Origin: Stenopsyche tienmushanensis
Taxonomy: Eukaryota > Arthropoda > Insecta > Trichoptera > Stenopsychidae
Assembly (NCBI GenBank): GCA_008973525.1
Contig: WACJ01000356.1
Span: forward strand, 226,441 to 290,440
DNA length: 64,000 nt
Direction of reading: 5' to 3'
The notes under the pieces were generated by a model. That model ran no database searches. It was not told where the DNA came from and saw only the letters and a program-made list of their open reading frames with translations. Positions 10,867 to 23,006 of the stretch are shown here, piece by piece; the stretch's first letter is position 1, and each line of letters starts with the position of its first letter. Position numbers and translations under genes: made by a program.

Positions 10867-11501
10867 CCCGTAAAGGAGTACTATCCCAGGGCCTGGGACC
10901 CCCCCACCACTATTCAGAAAGAGCACTCTTGTACACTGAGCTCGGAGACAGACAGAGACTCCCGCATATATCGCACGATTGTATAGATCGTTAGCCCAAA
11001 TTTATCGACTAAGGCCTGATCCACACTATGGTGCCGGTAACGGTTCGATCTCGCTCTCGGTCTCGGTCCGGTCAAATATTCTCATACAAAAAACGGGATT
11101 GGAACGATCCTATAGTGTGAATACTCTGATTGTTTCTTGTGTAAGAATATTTGATCGGACCGAGACCGGAGCGAGATCGAACCGTTACTGGCACCATAGT
11201 GTGGATCAGGCCTAATAATGATTTCGATTTCAAGATTGTTATTTGTTTACGCAAAGAAACGACAGGATATCTTATCTGACAGTCACTGATGATGAGTCAT
11301 ATGAATCGATTTCTTGTGTATTGTTTATGTAAAGAAAGGAAGTGGTCTTGTATACATACTATCAACAGTGTTTATTTACAATTGACTGCCTCGAATTGAA
11401 GATTGTATTACGCTGATAGGAGCTGACATAAAGCAATCGGCGCAAAGCGATTATGGCATCAACGACTTCATCGATTTTAAATTTGCTCACTCCTCAAAAG
11501 G
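10867..11501. mobile_element. TTAA-flanked MITE, copy 1 (interrupted by a second MITE)
   Basis: TTAA is present at 10863-10866 and 11502-11505. The inner ends are CCCGTAAAGGAGT and the complement of ACTCCTCAAAAGG, an imperfect inverted repeat. The internal sequence (ATTCAGAAAGAG..., GATTGTATAGATC, CCCAAATTTATCGACT, AGTGTTTATTTA) is shared with the copies at 13787-14171 and 29409-29680. It has no transposase; the TTAA duplication suggests mobilisation by a piggyBac-type enzyme. Confidence 0.75.
11013..11212. mobile_element. PIF/Harbinger-like palindromic MITE, nested
   Basis: A 200-bp element with near-perfect terminal inverted repeats of about 80 bp starting GGCCTGATCCACACTATGGT at both ends. 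It is flanked by TAA (11010-11012 and 11213-11215). The related copy near 13931 reads ATTTATCGACTAATAATGAT without interruption, showing the empty site and a 3-bp TAA duplication. TWA duplication and a GGCC...-type end are typical of PIF/Harbinger MITEs. No coding capacity. Confidence 0.85.
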
Positions 11502-11505
11502 TTAA

Positions 11506-13782
11506 AATCTGAAAAATGTACACATGTATTATGGCTTGTTGTAGTTCTTTTTTTTGACATTGCCATCTATTTTATGGAATTATTATAATTTAACCACTCA
11601 CCGGTGAGTCGCTTTGTTTTTTCTTTTATGGAGCGATTGGAATTTCCTTACGGAACATGAAGAAAAACGTGATTTTTTAAATATAAATTCTATGAAAAAA
11701 ATCTGGGTCTGGCCAGACCTCTTTCATTGTCTCTATGTGTGTAAATAGAAATACCCTTTTTTGCAAATGCAGATGGCAAAGTCGTATCGTAAAGGTACCC
11801 CTACACGTCTAAACATTCTCAATATATTTCATAGAAACTCATAAATATTCATACTTACTATTTAATGAAAAATCGTATTCCAAAGAATCTTTTGACTGTC
11901 ATAAAATTCAGGTATAGTTAGTTGAAATCGCTATCGTTGGATACGCTATAAAGCTCTTTCAACAAAGATAAGACGATTTTTGTTCGTGTTGTCTTGAGAG
12001 CAGGCGTTTGTTTTGATAATTTAGATACACGCATCATTCTTATCGTTGATCAATTTTGTTATTCCCCCTTGACTATTCTGGAGTGAGTATTAGTGACGCC
12101 ACTAGCCGATTATCATCACTCCTTTGCAAAATCTACTCCTTCAGAAGTAAAGTGGCAGGCTTGCACGGTAAGCCTGCCCTTTTATTTTCGCAACACATTA
12201 ATAAGCAAAAATAGCACTATTGGGATCTATCTAAAAGTGTATTTACATTACAATATTAAATAATTTATAAAGGCTAGGAAAAAATTATTTAGTAACAATT
12301 GGTTATCTGTATTCTTACTGAATTTACATTAGAGCGTAGCGTGTATGTTCTCCGGTTTGAAAGGGTTAAGACACAATCGTCTTTAGATAATAAAATATAC
12401 AAGTCAAACAACTTTTACTACGCATTTCTAATTTCTTTAAAGTCGCTAGCATTTAATAGTTAATAATGATTTTTTAGGAGACTAAATCTGTATTTAAGTC
12501 CTGAATTTTTGCAATAAGTCTCACAAATAACGCATTATTATATTTATAATATAAATTGATAAATTTAATACATTTTTTGTGGTCGATATTCGACGGCACT
12601 GTGAAGAAATCTCCCTCTTTTTTAACGAAAACGCGTTGTTTTAGGCTTCGCGAAATCTTGACTCTTAATTACTTTCCCTTGTATGTAAGGAGTGGGTGGG
12701 CACCCCAACAGGAAATGTTTACTTGGTTTTCCATCAGGTTTTGAACGTGTTGGATATTCGACAAAAAAATTAAAAAACCCCGAGGAAAATTCGTGGAAAT
12801 GAATGAACTTGAGAAAAGCTCGGAAACTCATTCCATACTCGTACGTACTTTATCGACATACCCCGTGTAAAATATAGATGGGATTTTCATACAAACAACA
12901 AAAACAATGAATTGATGAAATCCGAATATTATATTCTATTTAAATTGCATTATCGTTTACTCGATGGGAAAACAATATTTTTTTGTATTTATACAAGTTC
13001 TTATATTTCCGATCCTTTCACTTCAAAGAAAAGTCAGAGTAAACTTGAAAGATTTCTATAAAAGAATCTCTCGAATAAAAAGCGATTTATCAATTAAAAA
13101 TATCGAATTTCAATACTTTTGGGCGCGTTCGTTAATTAAAATATAATTTCAGAACGGGGGATTGAATCGTAATGATTTTAGGAGGATCATCATCATCGTT
13201 GATGATTCGAGTGCCTCATATACGATGCGGGTTTATGTTTGCGACCCACCCCTATGCGAACGTGTGGACGTATATATATTAACTTTATCCTTCGTCAAAT
13301 TTTACACTCACCGAAGGGATGATAATTAAAAAGAGGGAAGAAGAAACAAGTGCACTCGAAATGAAGAAAATGCTGAAGAGGCGAGAAGATGGTGCGTGAA
13401 ATGGGATTTTTATTTTTACTTGTGGAGTGGATGATCCGGGCAGGCGAAGAAATTTAACAAAAATGTCCACCTTCGCGCAGATTTGTCGCGGTGAACAATT
13501 ATAAATTTCGCAGGCAAGCTTTTGGGATATTTACAAGCTTAAGTAGGCTTAATTAAAAAGATTTTGCAATAATTTATTTAAAAAAAAGCACTCCTTTGGG
13601 CCAAATAGCCTTTTTAAGATGCCATATCCGTTATAGGACGCAAACAATCTCTATAATATCTATGAATTAATCGTGAAATATAGATCCAGTTGACGAAAGA
13701 TATATTAGGTTATACCGAAAGAAGTCTCTAGTGATAATTTGACTTGTGTCGGAAAAATTGACTTGTGTGAAATGAACACATT
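11506..13782. other. AT-rich intergenic stretch, nothing firm
   Basis: No gene recognised. Near 11797-11815 the text CCCCTACACGTCTAAA is the reverse complement of a word near 18853-18868, a possible old repeat. Short ORFs at 12556-12744, 12964-13146 and minus 13470-13285 lack recognisable features. Confidence 0.4.
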
Positions 13783-13786
13783 TTAA

Positions 13787-14171
13787 CCCCTTAAAGAGGT
13801 AAGACACAGAGTTGTGTCCAAATTCCAGAAATTCAGAAAGAGTATTCTTACACGTTGAGCTCAGAGACAGATAAAGACGGAGGTTGTATTGCGTACATCG
13901 TACGATTGTATAGATCTTCAACCCAAATTTATCGACTAATAATGATATGTAAATGATATATGAATCGATTTTAAGTCTATTGTTTATGTTTACTTGAATA
14001 AATGATCGAACATTGTGTGCTATCGACAGTGTTTATTTGTTTATGCACAAGCTTCATACACGCTGCGACGGTCCTGACAGATAAGTGGATTTATACGGAT
14101 GATAAGTGGCGGACATACAAATATAGCATCTAGGTTTATGACGATTTAATATTAGCTCTCTATTCAAAAAG
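13787..14171. mobile_element. TTAA-flanked MITE, copy 2
   Basis: 385 bp between TTAA at 13783-13786 and 14172-14175. It starts CCCCTTAAAGAGG and ends in ATTCAAAAAG. It shares most of its interior with 29409-29680 and the outer parts of 10867-11501, including ATTGTGTGCTATCGACAGTG and CATACACGCTGCGACG. Non-coding. Confidence 0.75.
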
Positions 14172-15181
14172 TTAAATGCATCGCAGCATATCTTCATCAT
14201 CACCATTTGAGGGTCGTCCTGATTCAGCTGTATTCATATTTAGTTTATCGCTATCATCAATTATTGCTTGCACTGTTATTATACTATTGAAATATAATAA
14301 AATTGTCTATATTATATCTGTGGGAACGCTTCAAAATGTTAATTGTTTGGTTCATAGACTATCATTGTCATTAATCATCAATTAATTAATTGTTGGCAAT
14401 ATTGACATGAAGTCATTGTGAAATTTTAATGTTGGATTATGATAAATTTTGGCATTTGATTTTTGGCAAGATGATTAATCAGAAATATGAACGATACCAC
14501 ATACGAGGGTAGTCCCAGAAGTACCCGACCTAATAAAGAAAACACAAAATAATTGGATTTTTTTCCCAACGAGTTGGATCTTTGAGTTCGTCGAGTCTCT
14601 TCGTTGAGTTCTTCAAATAGCTATCAAACTGACGCCGTGACTTACAAATAGAACTGTCTTCGCCCTCTTTGGAGCCGATTCTTTTCTTTCAGTCCATTGT
14701 TTCAGTTGTAAAGTGATAGATCTATGTTTCATCCATGGTTACGAATCAATATAAAAACTTGGTGTTATTGCTGTGAAAAATTGCCAATAACACGATTGAT
14801 AATATCACATACAATAATCACGATGTTGTGTTTGTTCCATTGTGAGCAAACGCGGCACCCATCTTGCGCACACCTTTCTCATGTCAAAAATTTCGTTTTA
14901 ATTCTGCCACCAAAACATTTACCGTTGTAAACGAAGGAGCACACTCCCCCAGAATAGAATCTAGCTAGACTTTGATATTGGTTGGATTCCGGCCTTTCAA
15001 ATAAAAGTATTGTATCACTGATGACTATATTTTTCGATATTTACAAATTTACTGACAACTTTAATTGTTGATGGCTACCAAAAAATACTAAACAAGTTAG
15101 CGTCTTCAAACTTGAAACATATTTTTAAAACAACAGTCGTCGTTTATATATCAGATCGGGTACTTCTGGGTGTAACACGAC

Positions 15182-15728
15182 ACGAGGGGTCCCAAATAAT
15201 CGTAAATTCAATTATTCGAATAACGAATAGTGAAGTTGGTAAAATATTCGAAAATTTTATATACTGGATGTTTGGCGTATGAAGCGATTGTATTCCGTGT
15301 TTGTACGGTCTCTAGATCTGACACCAGTGGATTTACTTATCTGGAGACGTGCCCTATTCTGTGCCTCGCTATGGTCTTCAGATCTGACACCACTGGATTT
15401 CTTTGTCTGGAGACGTGTCTTATTCTGTGGTTCGCACAGTCTCCAGACCTGACACCACTGGAATTCTTTGTTTAGGGACATGCTGATTTTCTCGCAAAGG
15501 AAAAGTGTGCCACGTTTTCTAATTGGTCAATGATTGACCGTGATTAAGAAAGGTACAAGTTCAGCTATTTAACGTTAATTACGTTATTTATTAAAAATGC
15601 ATCCAAGATTTCAAATAAGTTGCATTTACTTGAATTTTCTAAATTACTTAACAACAAAAAAAAAACCCGAATAATATCCGATTAATTTTATAAATATTCG
15701 AATATCGAATATTCGATTGTGATCTCTA
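15182..15728. mobile_element. hAT-like non-autonomous element, copy 1
   Basis: Flanked by AACACGAC at 15174-15181 and 15729-15736 (8 bp, the hAT duplication length). Ends read GAGGGGTCCCAAAT and, inverted, TAGAGATCACAAT. Subterminal sequence is rich in TATTCGAATA-type words in inverted orientation (about 15213-15225 and 15695-15718). It shares its ends and core with 22473-22998. No hAT transposase is present. Confidence 0.7.
15315..15475 (+). repeat. Tandem triplication of a transposase-motif segment
   Basis: Three units start at 15315, 15381 and 15446 (65-66 bp apart), each containing GACACCACTGGATTTCTTTG or a close variant. Translated, the units read PDLTPLDFF-VWRRV..FCGS, the block holding the third catalytic Asp in Tc1/mariner-type transposases. 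One unit of the same block is present in the related element at about 22766-22830. Confidence 0.8.
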
Positions 15729-15741
15729 AACACGACCCATG

Positions 15742-18120
15742 TATTATTTTATTTTTCGTTATTTATTTCATGATAATATAGATCATTTTGTAACTTAAAT
15801 AGGCAGGGTGCAAATGTGACAGTTCAAACGTTCCAATTATAATTGACATTTCTATTTTCGAACGGCGCGCATTTCCGTGCGGTCTTAATGCATTTTTTAG
15901 TCGTCCATCAACGAACGCACGCATCGACGTTCGACGCGGGGGGACGAACGAACATATTTTATTCATGCATGTTGGATTTGCTCATTGGCAGCGCTTTAAA
16001 TCGAGAAACAATTCGTGCTTTTTTTATGACGGCGTGCCCTCCAATATGTTTTATTATTGCAATCAGCGCACGCCGATAGAATACGTAGAATGCGAGGCAC
16101 AAAAGAGGAGAAGAGCACTCGCGAAAACCCTGTGTCATACACACAGAATCCCACCAACACAGATGCGTGTGCATAATTATCAGAGACGCTCCGTTGTAAG
16201 CGAATAAGAAAATATATAAGTGTATAGATGAATCTTTTCTTTTACGCGTCTTTCTTTCCCTGTCTTGTCCCTTTCTCCTGACGCCCCCCACGTGGGAGAA
16301 TGAAAACTCCCGTTTTTGCATCTCCCTTGGAGCCAACACCCCCCCTCTGGTTCTGGTACAATCCGATTAAGACAAGCGGGAGAGAATCCATCGCGTCCTT
16401 GCCATATATAAGTTTCAACCGAGCAAACACAAAGTACTTTTTCATTTTAATATAATAAATATATTTTCCTCGCGCACGTACATTAGCCACCCCCCTTATT
16501 AACGCGAAAACACACACATCCCCGAATTCCCCCATCAAATAAATCAGGAGCGATAAAATATAATACACTCTGAAGTGACTTAATATTTTTGCGAATTTAA
16601 ATATTTTCCTAAATATCATATTGTTAAACGATTAGACATAGTTGAAATTTGAGCGGAATACTTTTAAACTAGGCCAAAGTTTCGTTCATGAAAAGACGAG
16701 TTTTCAAGTGTAATAAAAGTCGGACTAGTGATACTAAAGATGTATTTTATTGCATGCATATATTTGAGTATGTATTAAATAATTTATAACAATAAATCCC
16801 CCCTCGTAATTTTAGAAAGTTTTCATATTTATTTGATCGTATATCAACGAATGAATGCAAATACGTATTCATTTTGGGGATGCAAAACATCACAACGGGC
16901 ATTGCTGTAAATAATGTCGTAAATCATAATTGGATAATAAAATACGGGGTAGGTGAATTATTAATATTGTGTAAAAATACTGTTAGGAGCAATTTTTGCT
17001 CTCGAAATAAAATAATTGAGAAAATCGTATTTTCACAGACGATTGAAAGTTCTGAAAGCGTCAAAAACAAATTTCGCAATCAATCAAGACGAAGAAAATT
17101 TTGTTTACCGTTTAATTTTCAGTAATTAACAATTAACCCTTTTTCGACCAAATTATACGACCAAACGAAAAATAATTAAGAAACTGATTGCGGTCTTTCA
17201 GCGTTTTTTTTTTCCAACATCATAACGCACCATGAAAGGATTAAGATTTGATCCGAATCTACAAATACAAACATCGCGTCAAAATATTTTTGATTGTTTG
17301 TGGGGATTTGACGAATCGCAATTTTGGGTTCGTCAATTTTTTTTTAAACTATGTTTCCATTCATCCCCCAAGTAAAAATGCGCAAAAAATAAAATATTTA
17401 TAAGCGTGTATGAATAGTAGGAACGTAGAATTTATAAGCCTCCATGAATAATTAGGAGCCAAGGGTACCGACAGTGTTGAAAAGCTCACTGGCATTTTCC
17501 GTTTTTCCCGTTAATTTCCTGTAGCGTTCATAATTTATATTGATTAAGAAGTCGGCCACACAACCCCTTGCTAAGATTTAAAACGCGCGATGTTTTATAT
17601 CGGCCCTAGGTAAGCCCCAGGTCTCTCCCACGATGGGGTGGCGACCCCCCCTTTAGGCCTTCTTCGCTACTCCGTTCCCGAGCGAAATGTCTTGAATATT
17701 TAAAATGCCGTTATTAATACACACTCTATTTTTTGGTCAATGTCGCGACTCTTCGATCCTATTGATTTTGCTTAATTATTGTATGATAGTCGAATATAAA
17801 TCTTCACATCCTTTATCAAATGATTAACATGAGGCATTGTGATCATCAATACCAACGCATACAATTAGTATTTTTGATCTTTCCAATTTTGGGGTAAAAA
17901 AACACTTGAAATGCGGACGCCTTGGTCGCGAGAAGATGCATTCTTCCCGCTGACTCCTCAGTAGTCTCGTAGCTGAGGTTTCTATCTCTGCTGAAAATCA
18001 ACATCTTGTTCAATAACGTCCACATTACCGTCTGACTATCTTATTCCATCTCCTTTTAGTGCGTGCAAGACGAGACATTGCTATAAATGTTTTTATATTC
18101 CTGCAACTATGCAGGTAAAC
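15742..18120. other. Intergenic, no gene; local GC-rich patches
   Basis: Pyrimidine- and C-rich text occurs near 16240-16360 and 16480-16540. A GC-rich patch lies near 17580-17690. ORFs (minus 16339-15959, minus 16619-16242, plus 16874-17125) show no recognisable domains. Confidence 0.4.
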
Positions 18121-18121
18121 T

Positions 18122-18262
18122 TATTGACAGCTTAATTTTAAAGATGTCCACCACTTATCGTTCACACAAATCCATTTTTTTATAAGAACCACGCAGCGTG
18201 ATTAAAGCTTGTGTATTAATAAATGAACCTTAACACTGTTGATAGTATACAATATTATGCAA
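18122..18262 (-). repeat. Fragment of the TTAA-flanked MITE family
   Basis: The reverse complement of about 18185-18258 matches the interior of 13787-14171 and 29409-29680 (TATCAACAGTGTTAAGG.. TTAATACACAAGC..CACGC). The outer ends are not recognisable. Confidence 0.5.
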
Positions 18263-18560
18263 AATAATTTTACTATTTATTATGATCCTAAGAAGACCAC
18301 CAACGACCCCATACTTGATGGTTTTCAACCGGATACGGACATATTCCATTATGATTTCAATGTTTATTTTGTTGTCATCTGCACAAAATAGTTTTACAAT
18401 TTTTAAAAGTGCTAAACCAGACTTACAGTTACAATTTGGTAAAAAAAAGAGCCACAGAAGTAATAATTCTAAAAATATTGTTTGTTGATTCTATTATAAA
18501 TATGAACAAACATACAAACATTGATTTTTATATATAAAATCTACTGTAAGTTAATTGTAC

Positions 18561-18798
18561 TATATCTATATTATTTGAGAAAATGCAAACAATAAGTTGG
18601 CAAAGTTTTATCGTAATCAAATGAACGGTATGGCAGCGCATTAAACACGGACAAACAAAATTTTTATATATTAAACTATGCCTATGTTACTCGCGATTTT
18701 TTATAGCAATAAGTGGACGAAGTTTTATTGCAATCCGATGAACGGTATGTCAGCGCATTTTGAACGAACAAAACCCAATTCATTTTTATATATTGGAT
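18561..18798 (+). repeat. RTE-like dimeric tail repeat, copy 2
   Basis: Two consecutive units with AATAAGTTGGCAAAGTTTTAT, AACGGTATGGCAGCGCATT and TTTTTATATATT tails, as at 345-596, 20944-21221, 31106-31432 and 43127-43405. Non-coding. Confidence 0.75.
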
Positions 18799-20943
18799 AA
18801 AAGCGCGGCATTGAAAATGAAGCGCTATGGATCGTTTTTCGCAATTTGAGAATATTTAGACGTGTAGGGGCGTCTTTACATCATGACCTTAAAAGTATAT
18901 AATGAGATGCAAGACACCGGCCTCTGTCTTCGATTCACCAATCTACGCTAATTCGAACGCACATATGCGTGATTACTGATCGACGGGTTAATAATAATAT
19001 TATTGAACTTATCATCATCATAGTTTCAACAGTGTTTAGTTACAACATATTAAATTATTTGATGAAAGACTTTTTAATAAATACCCTTCAATATTAAATG
19101 CATAACGAGGGGAAAGCTTGAATCGAATTATTTTTTATATTGTAAATCTTGCCTTTTAAAAATATTTGTATTCCCTCGAGTTTTATTATTTTTATATCAC
19201 CCTTATTTTATCGATCAAGTTTCCCGGGGATTATGTTATTTTGTCTCAGAGGCGCAAGAATGTTAATGTGATTAAATTACGTGTTGATGTAAATTATTAA
19301 GAAATTATTTTTTTCCGTAATTACAATTAATCAGGGACGTTTCACAACGTAGCGAACGGGGTAGAAAAAAGGGGGGTGGTTTTTTACCGAGTGGCAGTTG
19401 GATAGCGGGGAGGCGCCGATGTAAAATTAGGGTATGGGCGCCCCCCTATCTGCTAAGACTCATCAGAGCCTAGCATTCTTATTATTCTTACGTTATATAT
19501 TATACATCCATATCCATGTATATTTGGGTGTATACAGGAGGGTATACGGTGAATATATATAAAATATATTTTTGGATTTTTTTTTGTGCGATATTGGCGC
19601 GAATTTTATTTATATTTTAAAGAAATAAATTAATAAATAATATATTGGCTCAATATGTCATATTGGATGAGCTTCCGAATGTATAGAGATTGGATGGTAT
19701 AACGTATCGCTTGTGTACCCTTACCCATTATTGCCATTTATGTACCACCCATCCACATGTATTACGATGCAAACTTTCTTTAGTTCTTTTTCGACTTTTT
19801 ATTACCATTTCCTTCAAAAAGGATTCGCTTCATCATCTTTTTTTCGATGAAAAGTTGACTTCCTTAACATATGCCTCAAAATCTTCTCTTCTGTAATTGA
19901 TACGTTGAAGAAAATATACTTTTGTACTAAATTTTAAATGAATTTAATATATATTAATAAATTCAAACAAGTTGATATGTGTGTGGCCTTAGCGTGCAAT
20001 TGTTTGTTTTTTTAACGCGTCAATAGATGGCGCCACTATCATCATCGCGTTTTTAATGCGCGTTACGGTTGTTGTATTTCTTTGCGTTTAAAATTAGCCA
20101 CGTGGTCCCATAGCAGAAGGGTTTAATCGATGGTATGAAAGGGTTGAATGCATAAAAGGACAGTAGGCAGGAATACTTTGCGCGAAGGTGAGAGTGATGA
20201 TGAAAATTTTGAGGGGCTCCCCCCCAAGCCGCAGGGCGCATCCGTGGGTGGTCCTCACCCCCCCGTAATCCTGGGGAATACATTTTCGCGCACTCGTGCG
20301 GCCCGTTAATTACATTATGCGCATTGCCATGTCATTCTTCGGACGAGCGGCAAGAAAGAGTGAGAAAGAAGTGGGTGTGGGGTGGTGGTGTTTGTCGCGG
20401 GCGGGAGGCGAGGAGATGCCGGAGAAGACGGTGGGACGTATAGATAGATGTATTATTTATGTGCCTTACATTGTCGGAAAATGTTTTATTGTCTCTTTTT
20501 CGCGTCCACCGACGTTCGACTGAGGTGTACGCTTGCAAAGTAAATTACTACTGAACTTGGATAAGGCCATACACCCATATATAAGTATTCGCGGAGGAAG
20601 AAATGGCAAAATAAAAATATGATTCTTCCAAAGATAATTTATACATTAGGGAAATTCGCGCGCTGTATGCCGACGCTAAGACGGGGACGGAACGTAATGA
20701 GGGGTCACACAATGCAACCCTATGAGATGAACACATTTCACACATTTTTTAAATACAAATTTAATATTTATCACATTGCATATAATTTTACACATTTTAT
20801 TTTTGCCAAGAAATATAAGTTAAAATAATTTTAACAACCGGTTCAAATCCGCGATGGTATATTAAATTTAAGAGTTTGCGTTTTATAACATTGTTAAATA
20901 TGATCAAAGAAATGTTGCTTTTACTAGTGATTACCAGCATGCT
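18799..20943. other. Intergenic, nothing recognised
   Basis: AT-rich with GC-rich spots near 19370-19450 and 20220-20420 (purine-rich GTGGGTGTGGGGTGGTGGTG at about 20371). ORFs here have no recognisable features. Confidence 0.4.
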
Positions 20944-21221
20944 CGTATAACAAACTGTGTACACAAACAATATTTTTACTATACCTATGTCATTCCCACA
21001 AGTTTAAACAATAAGTTGACAAAGTTTTATTGCAATGGGATGAACGATATGGTAACGCATTAAATACAGACAAACATTATTTTTTATATATTAGATTATA
21101 TCTATGTTATTTGCGCAATCTTTAGTAATAAGTAAACGAAGTTTTATTGCAATCTAATGAACGGTATGGCAGTGCATTATATACGAACAAACAGACATTA
21201 ATTAATTTTTATATATTAGAT
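20944..21221 (+). repeat. RTE-like dimeric tail repeat, copy 3
   Basis: Begins CGTATAACAAACTGTGTACACA, carries both tail units and ends TTTTTATATATTAGAT. Best single example of the dimer together with 43127-43405. Confidence 0.75.
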
Positions 21222-21639
21222 GAAGGGTTTTTAATGATTCTTTCGAATGAAATTGCTTTCCACATTGAGATAATATTATTTATTATATAAAAGGTAGTGG
21301 TATAATAACAGTCCGATTAAAATTAAATTAAAAACGCCATAAACTTATGGATAATTTATATTTTCATTTAAATATCGAATTATATACGGATCTGTCTTAA
21401 GCCCCGGCTTTAAATTGAAGAACGCTGACAAACGCCGAAAAAATTAGCTTTATAAAAATGGTCATCCAAATGCAACGCCTAGATGTCAGCACTATATAAT
21501 GTTTACATGTGATGTCTTTCCAAATGACAAACCATTTTGTAATACAATTTCAAATCATGGGAAAATTACTGTTTGGTGTGTATTTTTGTAAATGGAATAA
21601 TTGAGACACATTTCTTCGCAGATAATGCTGTTACTGTGA

Positions 21640-22140
21640 ATGCTGACTGATACCAATCAACGTTGTGTGACCTGGCGTGTAGGGGGGATCTTAACGGTGA
21701 ATTTATTTGGCCTCGTGTGTTTGTCGGCCATTTTGTTTGATCACAGTAAATTCTTCCGATGGAGAGATCGTCGCGCGGTCATCCGTTCTATGACTTTGAG
21801 CAGAACAATACCGCCGCGAATATTCATCGGAAGCTCGTGGAAGTTTATAGTAGTGATGTGATGAGTCGACAGCATGTCACAAAGTGGTTATTCAGAGAAG
21901 ACCGTACTGATACTCACGACGAGGCCAGGAGTGGGAGACCATCAATGATTTCTGAGGAATTTATGCATAAAAATTGGAGATCGAGTGCGAAATGACTGCC
22001 GTGAGACGCTTGACGATCTTCACGAAAAATTTCCTGACATTTCTCGAAGTCTTCTTGGTGATATTATGTTGGGAAACTTGGTTACAAGAAATTGTGTGCG
22101 AGATGAGTGCCCAGAATGCTCACACACGAAGCTAGCTAAG
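21640..22140 (+). pseudogene. Mariner transposase N-terminal half, broken
   Basis: From ATG 21759 the reading gives a mariner helix-turn-helix N-terminus. After one frameshift near 21780-21800 it reads NNTAANIHRKLVEVY then DVMSRQHVTKW and ARSGRPSM, the linker after the DNA-binding domain. A second shift near 21968 leads to the block EKFPDISRSLLGDI. A third frame near 22075-22130 gives KLGYKKLCAR, a stop in place of the usual Trp, then VPRMLTHE. The catalytic domain is absent. The text upstream (21667-21775) matches 33935-34050, so both derive from one mariner family. Confidence 0.85.
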
Positions 22141-22472
22141 ATTATAATTTAATTTTGAAATTCTTAAGCTAGGATTAATATATAGATAAATACAGTTTAA
22201 AATTATGCAATAAATGTAAAAATAATTATATAAATATATATTGTCTTAATTGCTGCCCCGAAAAAGGGTGCGGCCCAGTAATTGTCACCGGCCGCTAGTG
22301 CATTTTCCCCCAAAACTTTCATAAAAAAACCTAAATGCCCTAAAATTAGTGGGAGTGACCAAAATATTTCCGTGTCCAACCGGTCCGAATTTCGGACCAT
22401 TGACACGACGAACGAGTGCCTCGCGATTGGACGCCATGCCCGAACGAGACCCTAAATCGCCCGTGTCCTATA

Positions 22473-22998
22473 TATGGGTCGCAAATATTCGTAAAATCAA
22501 TTATTCGAATAAGGAATATGAAATTGGTCTATATAAAGAGTGTTAAGCACATGGACCGACACAATTTTTAGGGGATCTTTCGCTAGGATTCACACATAGA
22601 CCTTATGTTATATTGTAAATGGTAAATGTTAAATTATATATTATAAATTATTAATATAACTTGAAGAGGTACCATTTTGCCAGGGTCAGGATTAAGAAAA
22701 TAATTTTTATTGTGAGCGCTTCTGTCGTGTAAATTAATTCTTTTGGCGGCCTTATTCCATGGCTCGCAAGGTCTCCAGACCTGACACCACTGGATTTCTT
22801 TGTCTTGGGACGTGCCCTATTCCGTGGCTTGCACCCATCTAGTTTGAAAATGAAAATTCTTCCGATATTTCAAATAAGTTATATTTGTTTGAATTTATTA
22901 AGAACGAACTTTCTAAATTACTCAACAGAAAAAAAAACGAATAATATCCGATTAATTTTATAAATAGTCGAATATCGAATATTCTATTGAGACCTCTA
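22473..22998. mobile_element. hAT-like non-autonomous element, copy 2
   Basis: Exact 8-bp duplication GTCCTATA at 22465-22472 and 22999-23006. Left end TATGGGTCGCAAATATTCG, right end inverted TAGAGGTCTCAATAG. It shares ends and the CGAATAATATCCGATTAATT block with 15182-15728. It contains one SPDLTPLDFF block (about 22766-22830) and near 22550-22610 text whose reverse complement resembles 39840-39900. Confidence 0.85.
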
Positions 22999-23006
22999 GT
23001 CCTATA

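Larger units (their letters stand above)
14504..15741 (-). mobile_element. Defective mariner element with a nested hAT-like insertion
   Basis: The left end begins at TA 14502-14503 with CGAGGGTAGTCCCAGAAG; an inverted partner CTTCTGGG near 15163-15170 lies near the right end, which appears to continue past the hAT-like insert to about 15741 (next TA at 15742). On the minus strand, transposase remnants appear in order. The region before the helix-turn-helix and the text near 15010-14935 match the copy at 58652-58985. The linker motif KVCARWVPRLLTMEQ follows near 14880-14830, then VTMDET (first catalytic Asp region) near 14745. The rest of the catalytic domain is missing or frameshifted. Confidence 0.7.

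Noticed and set aside
15959..16619. Two minus-strand ORFs of 125-126 codons
   Set aside because: No domain, biased by C-rich tracts, with competing frames on the other strand.
20843..20857. GGTTCAAATCCGC, a tRNA T-arm-like word
   Set aside because: The preceding 70 nt give no D-arm or acceptor stem.
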